A DNA stretch of 64,000 bases from Streptomyces sp. CB00455. Its GTDB lineage: Bacteria; Actinomycetota; Actinomycetes; Streptomycetales; Streptomycetaceae. Within the stretch, counting starts at the first letter, position 1. The number at the start of each line of letters is the position of its first letter. The stretch lies in assembly GCF_001905445.1 (NCBI RefSeq), contig NZ_LIVQ01000007.1, positions 10,953-74,952 on the forward strand. Direction: 5' to 3'. The notes under the pieces were generated by a model, which saw only the letters and a program-made list of their open reading frames with translations, did not search any database and was not told the DNA's origin. Of this stretch, positions 50,526-59,900 are shown piece by piece. Made by a program: the position numbers and the translations under genes.

Positions 50526-51728
50526 ATGAACCGATCGCATGCCAGGGTGTGGCTCTGCGCCCTGGCCTCGGCCGTGGCTGCCGCAGGCCTGGCGCTGGCG
50601 CCCGTACAGACGGCGCAGGCCGACCCCGCAGGTGTACTGCGAACCCTTGACTGGGAGCAGTCCGCAGACCGCACCCTCCCCGCCACGGCGCCCGCCGGTC
50701 TCAACAAGCAGTGGGGAACAGCGTACGGCGCCACCAACGTCACGGCCCCCGCCCGTGACGGCTCCTACGCCGCCCGCTTCGAGCTGCGCAAATCCGACCC
50801 GGTCGTCTCGGCGAGCAAGCGCGCGGAAGTGTCCCAGCGCGACGAGCAACCAGCCGGCGCCGAACGCTGGTACGGCTTCGGCATCAACCTGCCGTCGACC
50901 TGGGTGGCCGACAGCTCGGCCGAGATCGTCAGCCAGTGGCACCAGTGCGATGCGGGCTGCCCCGGCGGCTCGCCCCCCTTGGCGCTCCTCACCGACGAAG
51001 GCCGGTGGAAGATCGATTTCCGGGGCGAGAGCATCGACTTGGGCCCGTACTCCACGGGAGCGTGGACCGACTGGGTCTTCCACGTGACCTGGCGTACGGA
51101 CAGCACGGGCCTGCTGGAGGTGTGGAGGAACGGCGAGCGGGTCGTGCACCGCACCGGCGCGACGCACGGAGGCGGACCGCGCTCGCCCTACTTCAAGTTC
51201 GGGATCTACAAGTGGGACTGGAACACCGGTGCTCCCTCCGGCACCACCGAGCGCGTCATGTACTTCGACTCCCTGCGTCTGGGTGACGAGCGCGCCGCCC
51301 ACCAGGACGTCACCCCGCAGCGGTCCTGCGCGCGGCCGGCCGCGGTGGCGGGCGCCTCGGCCACCACCTACGAGCCGGCCAACCCGCCGGCCAACGCGGT
51401 CGACGGCGACCTGGTGACACGCTGGTCCGGCCAGGGCTTCGGGGCAGCGCTGACCATCGACACCGGCGCGGTCCGCCGGCTGTGCGGCGCCTCCACGGCC
51501 TGGCACCGCGGCGACGTCCGGTGGAACGACTACACGATCCACGCCTCGCAGGACGGAGTCTCGTACACCAAGGTCTGGGAAGGCCGCAGCTCCGGCACGA
51601 CCCTTCTGCCCGAGACCGTGCTCTTCGGCCAGGGATCCACGGACGCGCGCTACCTGAAGATCTCCTTCTGGGCCAACCCGGAGAACGACTGGGCGAGCAT
51701 CACGGAAGCCCGTCCGCTGGGTCTGTAG
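50526..51728 (+). CDS. Secreted polysaccharide lyase with C-terminal discoidin-like domain
   Basis: 400 residues. The signal peptide is MNRSHARVWLCALASAV with cleavage near AQA. Residues about 38-258 match the heparin-lyase-I-type jelly-roll family (SYAARFELRKSDP, KRAEVSQRDEQPAGAERWYGFGINLP, FKFGIYKWDWN). Residues about 270-400 form an F5/8-type-C (discoidin, CBM32-like) domain (ARPAAVAGASATTYEPANPPANAVDGDLVTRW, read in parts; ARYLKISFW). It would cleave an acidic polysaccharide outside the cell by beta-elimination; the exact substrate is unknown. ATG at 50526 follows GGAGGAGCACGAGT. Confidence 0.85.
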   Translation: MNRSHARVWLCALASAVAAAGLALAPVQTAQADPAGVLRTLDWEQSADRTLPATAPAGLNKQWGTAYGATNVTAPARDGSYAARFELRKSDPVVSASKRAEVSQRDEQPAGAERWYGFGINLPSTWVADSSAEIVSQWHQCDAGCPGGSPPLALLTDEGRWKIDFRGESIDLGPYSTGAWTDWVFHVTWRTDSTGLLEVWRNGERVVHRTGATHGGGPRSPYFKFGIYKWDWNTGAPSGTTERVMYFDSLRLGDERAAHQDVTPQRSCARPAAVAGASATTYEPANPPANAVDGDLVTRWSGQGFGAALTIDTGAVRRLCGASTAWHRGDVRWNDYTIHASQDGVSYTKVWEGRSSGTTLLPETVLFGQGSTDARYLKISFWANPENDWASITEARPLGL

Positions 51729-51846
51729 AAGGTGGCGAACCACTGCCACGAGCCCCGGGCGAGGGCGAACGCCGGCACCGCGGCGGGTGGACGAAGCCCT
51801 ACTAGGATGCCTGGGTTCGACCGGCAGGACATCGGGGGTGCGTGGC

Positions 51847-52842
51847 ATGAGCGGTTACGGCGGCGGCGGGTACGGCGGCGGTGGTTTCGGCAGTGGCGGG
51901 TACGGTGACCCGGCGGGCGGCGGCGCCGCGAACCCGCCGCCGGCACACCCCTACGCCCCGCCGGTCCCCCCGCAGGGGTCCCCGTACGCCCAGCCCGGTC
52001 TGCCGCCTGGATACCCGTACGTTCAGCCCGGTCCGCCGCCGGGATACCCCTACGCGGCGCCCTACCCGCCGCTCCCGCCCCCGCACCTGGAGCCGTCGCG
52101 GGCCCGGAGGATCCTGCGCGGCCTCTACAACCCCCTGTACGCCGCCCGGCGGACCTTCCGCCCCGCACGCCCCGGGATCATCGACGACCGGGAGGTCCGC
52201 AGGCTCCAGTTGTGGCGGACCGGCCTCGGACTCGTCGCCTGGGTGGGCCTGATGGTCACCTACAACGCCGTCGCGAGCGCCGCCGACGTCCAGGGCGTGG
52301 CGAACGAACGCCTCGACCAGAGCTGGTCCAGCGTCCTGGTGCTCGTCTGTACCTTCCCCGTGGTGGTCGGCGCCTTCGTGGCAGCCGCCCGGGACGGGCT
52401 GCGCAGGGTGTACCTGCGCCGGGCCCTGCGCCCGCTCGGCTCGGTGGTGGCCATCATGGTGTCCATGGGCACCGCCGCCCTCGCCATGGCGCCGGAGCTG
52501 GCGGGGGTGCGGGACGCCGTGGGGCTGCCAGGAAAGATCGCCATCGTCGTGATGTGCCTGTGGGCGGTCGTCTTCGCCCTCTACGGCATCGGACTGTCGC
52601 TCGTGCACGTCTTCCGCACCGCCGACATCCACGAAGTGCTGCCGCCGATCCTCGCCGGCGTCCTGGTGTGGGAGATGGCGCTCCTGGACGTGATCACCGG
52701 CGCCTACGGCCAGGTCCCGGCGGGTGCCCGCGTGGTCTTCATCCTCGGCGCCCCCCTCACCGTGACGGCCCTGTCCTGTTGGGAGCTGTACCGGCTGCGG
52801 CGCCACCACGGCCTCACCCTCCGTACGGCTCTGCGACGCTGA
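51847..52842 (+). CDS. Proline/glycine-rich membrane protein
   Basis: 331 residues. The first 80 residues are low complexity, Gly/Tyr then Pro/Tyr (repeats PPGYPYVQPG). A basic juxtamembrane segment follows (RARRILRGLYNPLYAARRTFRP) and then six hydrophobic helices (LGLVAWVGLMVTY, SVLVLVCTFPVVVGAFVAAA, VVAIMVSMGTAALAMAP, IAIVVMCLWAVVFALYGIGLSLV, ILAGVLVWEMALLDVI, VVFILGAPLTVTALSC). No family is recognised beyond 'hypothetical membrane protein'. The N-terminal YP-rich region is cytoplasmic and could mediate weak multivalent contacts. ATG at 51847. Confidence 0.78.
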   Translation: MSGYGGGGYGGGGFGSGGYGDPAGGGAANPPPAHPYAPPVPPQGSPYAQPGLPPGYPYVQPGPPPGYPYAAPYPPLPPPHLEPSRARRILRGLYNPLYAARRTFRPARPGIIDDREVRRLQLWRTGLGLVAWVGLMVTYNAVASAADVQGVANERLDQSWSSVLVLVCTFPVVVGAFVAAARDGLRRVYLRRALRPLGSVVAIMVSMGTAALAMAPELAGVRDAVGLPGKIAIVVMCLWAVVFALYGIGLSLVHVFRTADIHEVLPPILAGVLVWEMALLDVITGAYGQVPAGARVVFILGAPLTVTALSCWELYRLRRHHGLTLRTALRR

Positions 52843-52877
52843 CACCTGCGCCCGCCCGTCCCCGTCGGGGGGACGGG

Positions 52878-53267
52878 TCACCCGAGGGGTGGCCGTTGTG
52901 GGGGAGTGGCGCAAGCCGGCGTGCCGCCCGGCAACCGCTGCCGGTTGACCGCGATGATCCGGTAGACGCCGTGGGCGATCCAGCGGACCGGTGCCAGGGT
53001 GAGCACCGCACCCACGACCGCCCAGGCCCCGCCGGTGCGCAGCAGGAGCTTCGCCACCGCCTGCGCGCCGCCGTACACCTGCCCACCGGGGGTCACCCAC
53101 AGCGCCTCGTACTCGGCCCGCGCCTGGGAGACACCCAGGGAGTGCAGGTCTGCGCGTTGCCACGGGGTGAACTCGCAGGAGGGGTCGAGCCGGCGCCGGG
53201 CCGCCCGGGCCGAAGCCGTACAGAAACCGCAGTCCCCGTCGTAGACGAGCACCGGACGCATTCTCAT
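52878..53267 (-). CDS. DUF393 thiol-disulfide-oxidoreductase-like protein
   Basis: 129 residues of the DUF393/DCC family: VLVYDGDCGFCTASAR carries the conserved DxDCxxC (Cys13 and Cys16), followed by FTPWQRADLHSLGVS and ALWVTPGGQVYGGAQAVAKLLLRTGG, all typical. The family is predicted to have thioredoxin-like redox activity. ATG at 53267 is the start that begins the family N-terminus. It lies on the same strand 160 bp downstream of the methyltransferase gene, so membership in the biosynthetic operon is uncertain. Confidence 0.85.
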   Translation of the reverse strand: MRMRPVLVYDGDCGFCTASARAARRRLDPSCEFTPWQRADLHSLGVSQARAEYEALWVTPGGQVYGGAQAVAKLLLRTGGAWAVVGAVLTLAPVRWIAHGVYRIIAVNRQRLPGGTPACATPPQRPPLG

Positions 53268-53427
53268 GACCCCATGGTGCCCCACCCGGCCCGGGCCGGG
53301 CCGTCGCACGTGCGGTGCGCTCCCGGCGCCACCCGGGGCAGGGACGGGGTGCGCTGCCTCGCCCGCATGGCCCGTGGACCGGGGCGATCCGGCAGGCCGG
53401 GGGTGTCCGTCAGGCCGGGGGGTGTCG

Positions 53428-54531
53428 TCAGGCCGGGGGTGTCCGCGCGCCGTCATCCGCTTCCCGCCTGGCGATCAGGCGGTACGCGTTCGCCAGCCGC
53501 AGCCGGCCGGCCAGCGGCCCCACGGCCAGCCGGTCCAGCACGGTCGCCGCCACCAGCAGCGGCACCCCGGCGAGGAACACGGCGGAGCGCAGCGCCCGGC
53601 GCCAGGCCCCGGGCGGTGAGGACAGCCACGGCAGGTCCTCCCGCGGTGCCACCGCATCCAGCGCGACCCACACGGCGGCCAGCAGGTCGACCGGGTCGTG
53701 CGCCTCGGTGTGTTCCTCGGCCAGGACCGTGAAGCCGCTCTCGGCCAGCCGGCGGCGCAGGTTGGCCGCCGGCGCGAGGTGCAGGTGCTGGGGCTGGAGC
53801 CACGGCAGCCACCAGCGGCCCAGCCACCGCGCGAACCGGCTCCCGGGATCCGGTACGTCGATCACCAGCAGTCCACCCGGCCGCAACACGGCTCGGGCGG
53901 CCTCCAGTTCGCGCTGGGGAGCGGCGCAGTGCTCCAGGTAGTGGAACATGCTCACCACGTCGTACGAGCCGGGCAGCCGCTCGGCCAGATCGGGGAACGA
54001 CCCCCGGCGGCCCCGGCGCACCCGGCCGGCCCGTTCGGCGAGCTCCGCGCCGTCGGAGCGGTCCAGCCCGTCGAAGGCCACCGCCGGGAGCACGGCGCGG
54101 GCGCTCTCGCAGAAGTGCCCGTGGCCCGTGCCGACGTCCAGCCACTCGGCGGCTCCCGGCAGGTGCGGCCGCACGGACCGTGCCCGGGAGCGGTAGGACG
54201 CGGTGCGTCCGCCGAACACGCCGCCGAGTCGCTCCTCACCGAGGCCGTCGTAGAAGTCGCGGTAGTAGAAGGCGAGCCCGCGCTCGTTCAGCCGGGGGTT
54301 CTGGAAGAGGTGCCCGCAGTCGTGGCAGCGGTCGAGGGTGAAGACGCCGGGCTTGTGCTGGAACAGGTCCGTGGTGTGCAGGTACCCGCCGAGGCGGGCC
54401 GAGCCGCACCAGGGGCACGAGTGGGCGCGTGGTGAGAAGAAGACGCCGGTGCCCTCGGCAAGCTCCTCCCGGTAGGCGGTGCGCAGCGCGGCCACCCGGA
54501 GCGTACGGGCCTTTCGGGATGCGGAGCTCAT
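53428..54531 (-). CDS. Class I SAM methyltransferase with N-terminal zinc ribbon
   Basis: 367 residues. An N-terminal zinc-ribbon (Cys39 and Cys42 in CPWCGSARLGG; Cys69 and Cys72 in CHDCGHLFQNP) precedes a class I methyltransferase fold with SAM motif LDVGTGHGHF (131-140) and VVSMFHYLEH. This ribbon-plus-methyltransferase layout is shared with sugar C-methyltransferases and cell-envelope glycan enzymes. The C-terminus has a hydrophobic segment (AVFLAGVPLLVAATVL), suggesting membrane contact. It begins in an ATGA overlap with the glycosyltransferase gene, so it belongs to the PKS operon and probably modifies its sugar or lipid. Confidence 0.85.
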   Translation of the reverse strand: MSSASRKARTLRVAALRTAYREELAEGTGVFFSPRAHSCPWCGSARLGGYLHTTDLFQHKPGVFTLDRCHDCGHLFQNPRLNERGLAFYYRDFYDGLGEERLGGVFGGRTASYRSRARSVRPHLPGAAEWLDVGTGHGHFCESARAVLPAVAFDGLDRSDGAELAERAGRVRRGRRGSFPDLAERLPGSYDVVSMFHYLEHCAAPQRELEAARAVLRPGGLLVIDVPDPGSRFARWLGRWWLPWLQPQHLHLAPAANLRRRLAESGFTVLAEEHTEAHDPVDLLAAVWVALDAVAPREDLPWLSSPPGAWRRALRSAVFLAGVPLLVAATVLDRLAVGPLAGRLRLANAYRLIARREADDGARTPPA

Positions 54532-55814
54532 GCCTCGTCCTTCCGGCCGTCGGCCAGTCGTTCCAGGTGGAGGGCGGCCGCCGGGGCGCCGCCGGCGCCG
54601 CGGAAGGACCGCGCGATCGTACGGGCGGCGGCCCGGGGCCGGGGGTCGTGCAGGACGGTGTCGAGCGCCGCGCCGATCGTGTCGGCGCCGGCCCGACCGA
54701 AGCGGATCCGTACGCCGGCCCCGGCTCCCGCCACCTGCGCGGCGACCACCGGCTGGTCGTCGCGGATGGGAGCGACCACCAGGGGGACGCCGTGCCACAG
54801 CGCCTCGCACACGGTGTTGTGCCCCGCGTGGCAGACGACGGCGTCAGCGCGTGCGAGCAGTTCCAGCTGGGGGACCACCGGCAGGGCGATGACATCCCGG
54901 TCCCCGGAGCCGGTACCCGAGCCGTCGGTACCTGAGCAGCCCGGTCCGGAGCCCGGTCCGGAGCCCGGTCCGGAGCCCGGTCCGGAGCCGGGACCGGGGC
55001 CGAGCGTGCCCTCCGGGTCCACGACGACGGCCTGCACCCGGTCGGCCCGGGCCCGCAGCGCCCGGGCCGCCTGGTCCAGGAAGCGCGCCCCCACATCGGT
55101 GTTGGCGGTGCCGAGGGTGACCAGGACCAGTGAGCGCCCCGGATCGAGCCGCTCCCAGGGGAAGGCGGCGGTGGAGGGCCGGGCGGTCAGGGACGGCCCG
55201 ACCCACCGCACCCGGTCCCCGCCCCGCACGGCCGGACCCGCCAGCTCCGGCGTGCTGAAGGCGAGGACGAGGTGCGGGGAGAAGCGCGGGTCGCCGCTGC
55301 CCGCCGGATCGCCGATCCGGGCGCGCAGGTCGCGCAACAGGGCCTCGTTCCACGCGGCGACCCGGGGCATGGACGCCAGGGCGTCCGTGAATTCGGCCGA
55401 GGTGGTCGCCGAGGTGGCCCACGGCAGTCGCAGGTCCTCGGCGACGAGGGCGCCGGCCAGTGCCTGTTGGTCGGCGACGACCACGTCCGGCCGGAAGGCG
55501 CCGACCGCCTGCCGTACGCCCGGGGCCATCGCCTCGGCGAGCGGGACGAGAAAGCGCTCCCACAGGAACCGCAAGGCCTCCGGCCCCCGGATGTCGGCGG
55601 GCCGGGCGGCGTCCGGCTCCGTTGCCGGTCCCCGGCCCGCCCCGGGCTGCGGGCACGGGTGGACGGTCGCGTCCCGTCCCGCGAGGCGGTGTACGAGGGC
55701 GGGCTCGCCCGCCCACGCCACCCGGTGGCCCCGGGCGACGAGCGCGGCCGCCACCCCCACGGCCGGGTTGATGTGTCCCACCAGCGGCGGCACCACGAAC
55801 AGGAAGCGGCTCAC
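54528..55814 (-). CDS. Glycosyltransferase (macrolide/MGT-type, GT1)
   Basis: 428 residues, GT-B fold. N-terminus FLFVVPPLVGHINPAVGVAAAL is the acceptor half of GT1 enzymes. The donor signature is CHAGHNTVCEALWHGVPLVVAPIRDDQPVVAAQV, read in parts. It transfers an NDP-sugar to a hydrophobic acceptor, here presumably the PKS product. Odd: a loop in the donor half contains GSGP repeats from a 12-bp DNA repeat. GTG at 55814 overlaps the hydrolase stop by GTGA. Confidence 0.92.
   Translation of the reverse strand: MSRFLFVVPPLVGHINPAVGVAAALVARGHRVAWAGEPALVHRLAGRDATVHPCPQPGAGRGPATEPDAARPADIRGPEALRFLWERFLVPLAEAMAPGVRQAVGAFRPDVVVADQQALAGALVAEDLRLPWATSATTSAEFTDALASMPRVAAWNEALLRDLRARIGDPAGSGDPRFSPHLVLAFSTPELAGPAVRGGDRVRWVGPSLTARPSTAAFPWERLDPGRSLVLVTLGTANTDVGARFLDQAARALRARADRVQAVVVDPEGTLGPGPGSGPGSGPGSGPGSGPGCSGTDGSGTGSGDRDVIALPVVPQLELLARADAVVCHAGHNTVCEALWHGVPLVVAPIRDDQPVVAAQVAGAGAGVRIRFGRAGADTIGAALDTVLHDPRPRAAARTIARSFRGAGGAPAAALHLERLADGRKDEA
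54941..54988. repeat. Four perfect 12-bp repeats inside the glycosyltransferase gene
   Basis: CCGGTCCGGAGC occurs four times in tandem (54941-54988), encoding Gly-Ser-Gly-Pro repeats in a loop of the donor domain. It is in frame, so changes in copy number would alter the loop length only. Confidence 0.85.
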
Positions 55815-56644
55815 CGGGTACGCACCCGGGTGCCCACGGGGGTGCGCGAGTGCCGGCCGATCCAGTCCAGCACGAGGTCGCGCACCCGGCCGGGCGCCTC
55901 CACCAGGACCGAGTGCCGGTGGCCGGGGAGCGATTCGGTCACGCACCGCGGCAGCAGCGACCGCATGCGGGGTGCCTGCGCGGCCAGGTCGGAGTCGGCG
56001 CCGTAGAGGGCGAGGACCGGACAGCGGATCGCGCGGATGTCGTCGTCGCCCAGTACCGTGCTCGCCGGGATGTCGTGGGCGAGGGTGGTGTCGCGGACGA
56101 GCCGGCCCGCCGACTTCGCCAACCGGGCGGTGTGGCCGCCGTGGTGGGCGGCGATCCAGTCGAGGGCGGCGCCCTCGTTCACGCTCATCTCGTGGCGGAC
56201 CCGCTCCAACAGCCCGGCGAGCTTGGCCGCCCAGGCCGCGGTGGCCGGTTCCGACTCGATCACGACCATGCTGGCGACCCGCTCAGGCCGGCGCAGTGCG
56301 TGGGTGAACGCGACCGTGCCGCCGTAGGAGTTGCCGACCAGGTGCACCGGGCCCGGGACGTCGAGCCGGTCCAGGAGCGCGTCCAGGTCGTCGGTGAACG
56401 CGCCGAGCGTGTAGCCCCGCTCCGGACGCCCGCTGCGGCCGTGGCCCCGGTGGTCGTACATGAGCACGTCCAGCCCGGCCGCCGCGAAGGCCGGGGCGAC
56501 GGTGAAGTAGTAGCTGGCCAGGCTGTCGGTGAGCAGGCCGTGGAGCAGTACGACGGTGGCGTGCGCAGGCGCGCCGGTGGCGGCGGGGCGGGCGGCCAGG
56601 CGCTGGACGTGCAGCCGGACGTCGCCGGTGTCGACGATTGCCAT
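55811..56644 (-). CDS. Alpha/beta hydrolase (possible product-release or acyl-transfer enzyme)
   Basis: 277 residues. Nucleophile elbow GNSYGG (Ser106), oxyanion strand VVLLHGLLTDSLASYYF, MYDHRGHGRSG before it, acid in LALYGADSDLAAQ, and His in PGHRHSVLVEAPG. There is no signal peptide. It lies 3 bp after the ACP stop and before the glycosyltransferase, so it may release the chain from the ACP as a thioesterase or edit it. Family membership is firm, the role inferred from context. Confidence 0.88.
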   Translation of the reverse strand: MAIVDTGDVRLHVQRLAARPAATGAPAHATVVLLHGLLTDSLASYYFTVAPAFAAAGLDVLMYDHRGHGRSGRPERGYTLGAFTDDLDALLDRLDVPGPVHLVGNSYGGTVAFTHALRRPERVASMVVIESEPATAAWAAKLAGLLERVRHEMSVNEGAALDWIAAHHGGHTARLAKSAGRLVRDTTLAHDIPASTVLGDDDIRAIRCPVLALYGADSDLAAQAPRMRSLLPRCVTESLPGHRHSVLVEAPGRVRDLVLDWIGRHSRTPVGTRVRTR

Positions 56645-56647
56645 GGC

Positions 56648-56986
56648 TCAGTCCCGTCCCGCGGCCTTCAGGCACAGGCAGACGTACTCGACGAGCCGGC
56701 CCACGCTGAGTTCGATGATCTCCTCCAGCTCCATGGAGGCCACGAACTCGGCGAAGTTGACCGTGCGGCCGTAGCGCTCCTCCAGCAGACCGGCGAGCGT
56801 CACCAGGTCGATGCTCTCCAGTTCCAGGTCGCGGCCGAACCGGGTCTCCATCGCGATCCCGGTGTCGTCGAGCCCGTACTCCCCCAGGACCTGTTCGATC
56901 ATGCCCGTCAGATCGGCGAGGACCGCTGCCTCGTCGGCACGCACGGAGCCGTCGGGCACGGGGCCGGTGGGCCGGGTGGTGGTCAC
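56648..56986 (-). CDS. Free acyl carrier protein
   Basis: 112 residues. The 4-helix ACP core has the phosphopantetheine Ser58 in DLELESIDLVTLAG, one residue displaced from the common DSL/DSI motif, and a Glu-rich helix III (FAEFVASMELEEIIELS). GTG at 56986 overlaps the stop of the KS-AT-DH protein (GTGA). It probably carries the growing or finished chain for the hydrolase. A C-terminal CLCLK end contains two Cys. Confidence 0.9.
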   Translation of the reverse strand: MTTTRPTGPVPDGSVRADEAAVLADLTGMIEQVLGEYGLDDTGIAMETRFGRDLELESIDLVTLAGLLEERYGRTVNFAEFVASMELEEIIELSVGRLVEYVCLCLKAAGRD

Positions 56987-59900
56987 GTCTGGTCCCTTTC
57001 GTCACGGATGGTTTCCCGCCCCGGCTGATCCGGGGCGGGGCCGTCGGTCCAGGCCACGACGTACGCGCGCGGCGCAAGCCCGGGCGGATTGGCGACCCGC
57101 TCACAGCTCACCCGGTACGTACGGGCGGGCGCGCCCGGGCCGCCGGGTGGGCCCGGCGGGCGCACGGCCACGGTCAGCCGGTCCGCTCGCGCGCCGGTCA
57201 CCTCGAAGTCGCGCGGCCGTCCGCCGAAACCGGTGCCTTCGGCCTTGGCCACGGCTTCCTTCGCCGCCCAGAAGCGGGTGAACCACAGCCCCGGCAGCTC
57301 CTGGCCGGCGGCCTGCCGGGCCGCCAGCAGTTCCCGTTCGGCCGGCGTGAGCACCGTGGTGACGGTCGCTTCGGCGGGCTCGGTGATCTCCTCGATGTCG
57401 ATGCCCGGGCCGCCCGCTCGGGCGCCGGGGTTCCCGTCCGCGTACGGCGGCCGGTGCCGGGCGACGGCGACGCCGGCCTCGGCGCGGTGCGCGATGGACA
57501 CCTCCAGCGGCGGGAGTTCCCGGCCGTGGCGGCCGGTGACGTACGGCCGGCCCGACGCGTCGTTGCGGACGACGAGTTCGGCGGGGTAGACGGGACCCGC
57601 GCCGCCCTCCCAGAGCAGGCGGCGTACGGCGTCCTTGGCCGCGATCCGGCCGAGCAGCCACTGCCGGCGGCCCCGGGGCGGCCGCTCGGCGTACGCCGAG
57701 CGTTCCGGGCCGCCCAGCGCGTTGCGCATGATCAGCTCCCGTGAGGCGAGGTCGGGCCAGCGCTCGTACACCAGCGACCAGCCGCCGGGGCGGGCGGCGG
57801 AGAGGGTGTTGCGGTCCGGGAACCGCTCGACGGGCCGGGTGTGCGGGTCGTTGTCGAAGCGGCGGTCCTGCCAGCCGCCGAGCTTCGCCCACACCCGGCC
57901 GGAGACGGTGAGCACCGCGTCCGCTTCGAGCACCGTGTCCGTGAGGGACACGATCCGGATCACGCACTCCACCGGTGTGCCGGGGGCCGGATGGGGGCCG
58001 TAGAAGCGCATGTGGCGCATCCGCACCGGGAAGACCACGGTGCGCTCGGTGTGCGTCGCCATGATCCAGTAGCCGAGTACCTGTCCCACGTTGTCCAGCA
58101 GGGCGCCCGGCGCGGGCGGGGTGGTCAGCGTGGCGCGGACGTGCCGGTCGCCGATCGCGCAGAGCCGGGACATGCCCTGGTAGGACGGGCCGTGGAACAT
58201 CCACCGCTCACGGTAGACCTGCTCGGCGGTGTGCGCGGGCACGCGCTCGGAGCCCGGGTCGGGAGGCTCCGGCGCGGGGGGCGCCTGCGGGTGGCGGGCG
58301 GCGAGTTCCACCACCGCGCGGGCGTCGGGGCCGAACGACACCGCGACCCGGTCCGGTCCCTGCTGCGTCACGGTGACCGGCACGTCCACGGGGTCGGCGG
58401 CCGTGAGCCACCGGTCGAAGCACGCGTCGTGCACCGCCACGGCCACGCGGCCCGGTACGGAGCGCTCGGCGGCCGCCATCAAGTGCGCCACGATGGTGGT
58501 GGCCGGCACCACGGGCCACCGGTCGGCGACGTCCGGCCAGTCGGCGCGCTGCGGGAAGAAGCAGTGGTCGAGCAGGTACGGCATCCGGTCCACGCCCACC
58601 CGTACGCTCTCGTGCCGCACGACGGCGCAGGAGCCGGCGGCGGCCGGTGCGGCCGCGGGCGCTGCGGACCCGGGCGCTGCGGTCGCCGGCCCTGCGGACC
58701 CGGGCGGCGCGGTCGCGGGCGCTGCGGTGAGCGGCCTCGTGGGCGTGGCGGGGCGCGGTGACGGCCCCGCGGACCCGGCGCCGTGCGGTACGACCGGAGC
58801 CGGGCGGCGTACCGGACCGGCCGGCCGGGGCGCGGCCGCCGCGGCGATCAGGGTCGCGGCCGTCTGCGCGGTTTCGCGCAGCAGGGCCGTCAGTTCGGCC
58901 GCCACGGGTGACGCGGACGCGGCCGGTGCGAGGACCGCTGCCGGATCGTGGGCGGGTGCGGGGGCCGCTGCCGGATCGCGGGTCAGCGCGGTCGTGAGTG
59001 CGGGGTCCGGCGGCAGGTCCACCAGGGCGCTGCCCAGGTCGAGGCGGACGCGCCGGTGGGCCGCGCCCGTGGAGGGGAGGGACGCGGCCACGGACGAGGG
59101 GACGGGAACGGCGCCGGTCCGGGGCGCGTCCAGGACGTGGGGGTCCACCTCCGCCCCGACCGTCCACAGCGCGGTGGCCACCCGTCGCAGCTGCGCCAGG
59201 CCGCCCCGGTGCGGGGAGTTGGCGGCGACGACCAGGTGGTCGCGTCCGGCCAGGGTGTCACCGACGAGGGAGCCGAGTTGCCCCGGACCGGCCTGGACGA
59301 AGGCGCGGAATCCGGCCCCGTACAGCGCCTCGGTGAGGGCGCGGAAGCGGACCGGTTCGAGGAGGTGGCGGACGAACAGGGCGCGGACGGCGGCCTCGTC
59401 CGCGGGAAAGGGCGCCGCGGTGGTCCCCGACCAGACGGGGACGTGCGGGGCCCGCAGCCGCATGCCGTCGGCAGCCTCCTTGAAGGGACCCAGGCACGGT
59501 TCGAGCATCGGGGTGTGGAAACCGGACCGGAACGGCAGGACGCGCACCAGGACGCCCTCGGCGCGCAAGCCGGCCGCGAACGTCTCCACGGCTTCCGGCG
59601 GCCCGCACACCATCGACTGGTTCGGGGCGTTGTCGTGGGACAGGACGACGGTCGGGTGGCCGCCGCCGGCCAGGACACGGGTCACCCGGTCCGCGGGCGC
59701 GCCCACGGCGGCGTACGCGAGGTCGGCAGCCCGTACCGTCTCGGGGTCGAGGGCGGCCATGAAGGCGTCGACGGCCGCCTCCTCGTACATCCCGCCGACG
59801 GCCATCGCGGTCCATTCGCCGACGCTGTGCCCGGCGACGGCGTCGGGGACGACACCGATGCGGCGCAGCGCCGTGTCGAGCAGCCTGCCGACGGCGACGA

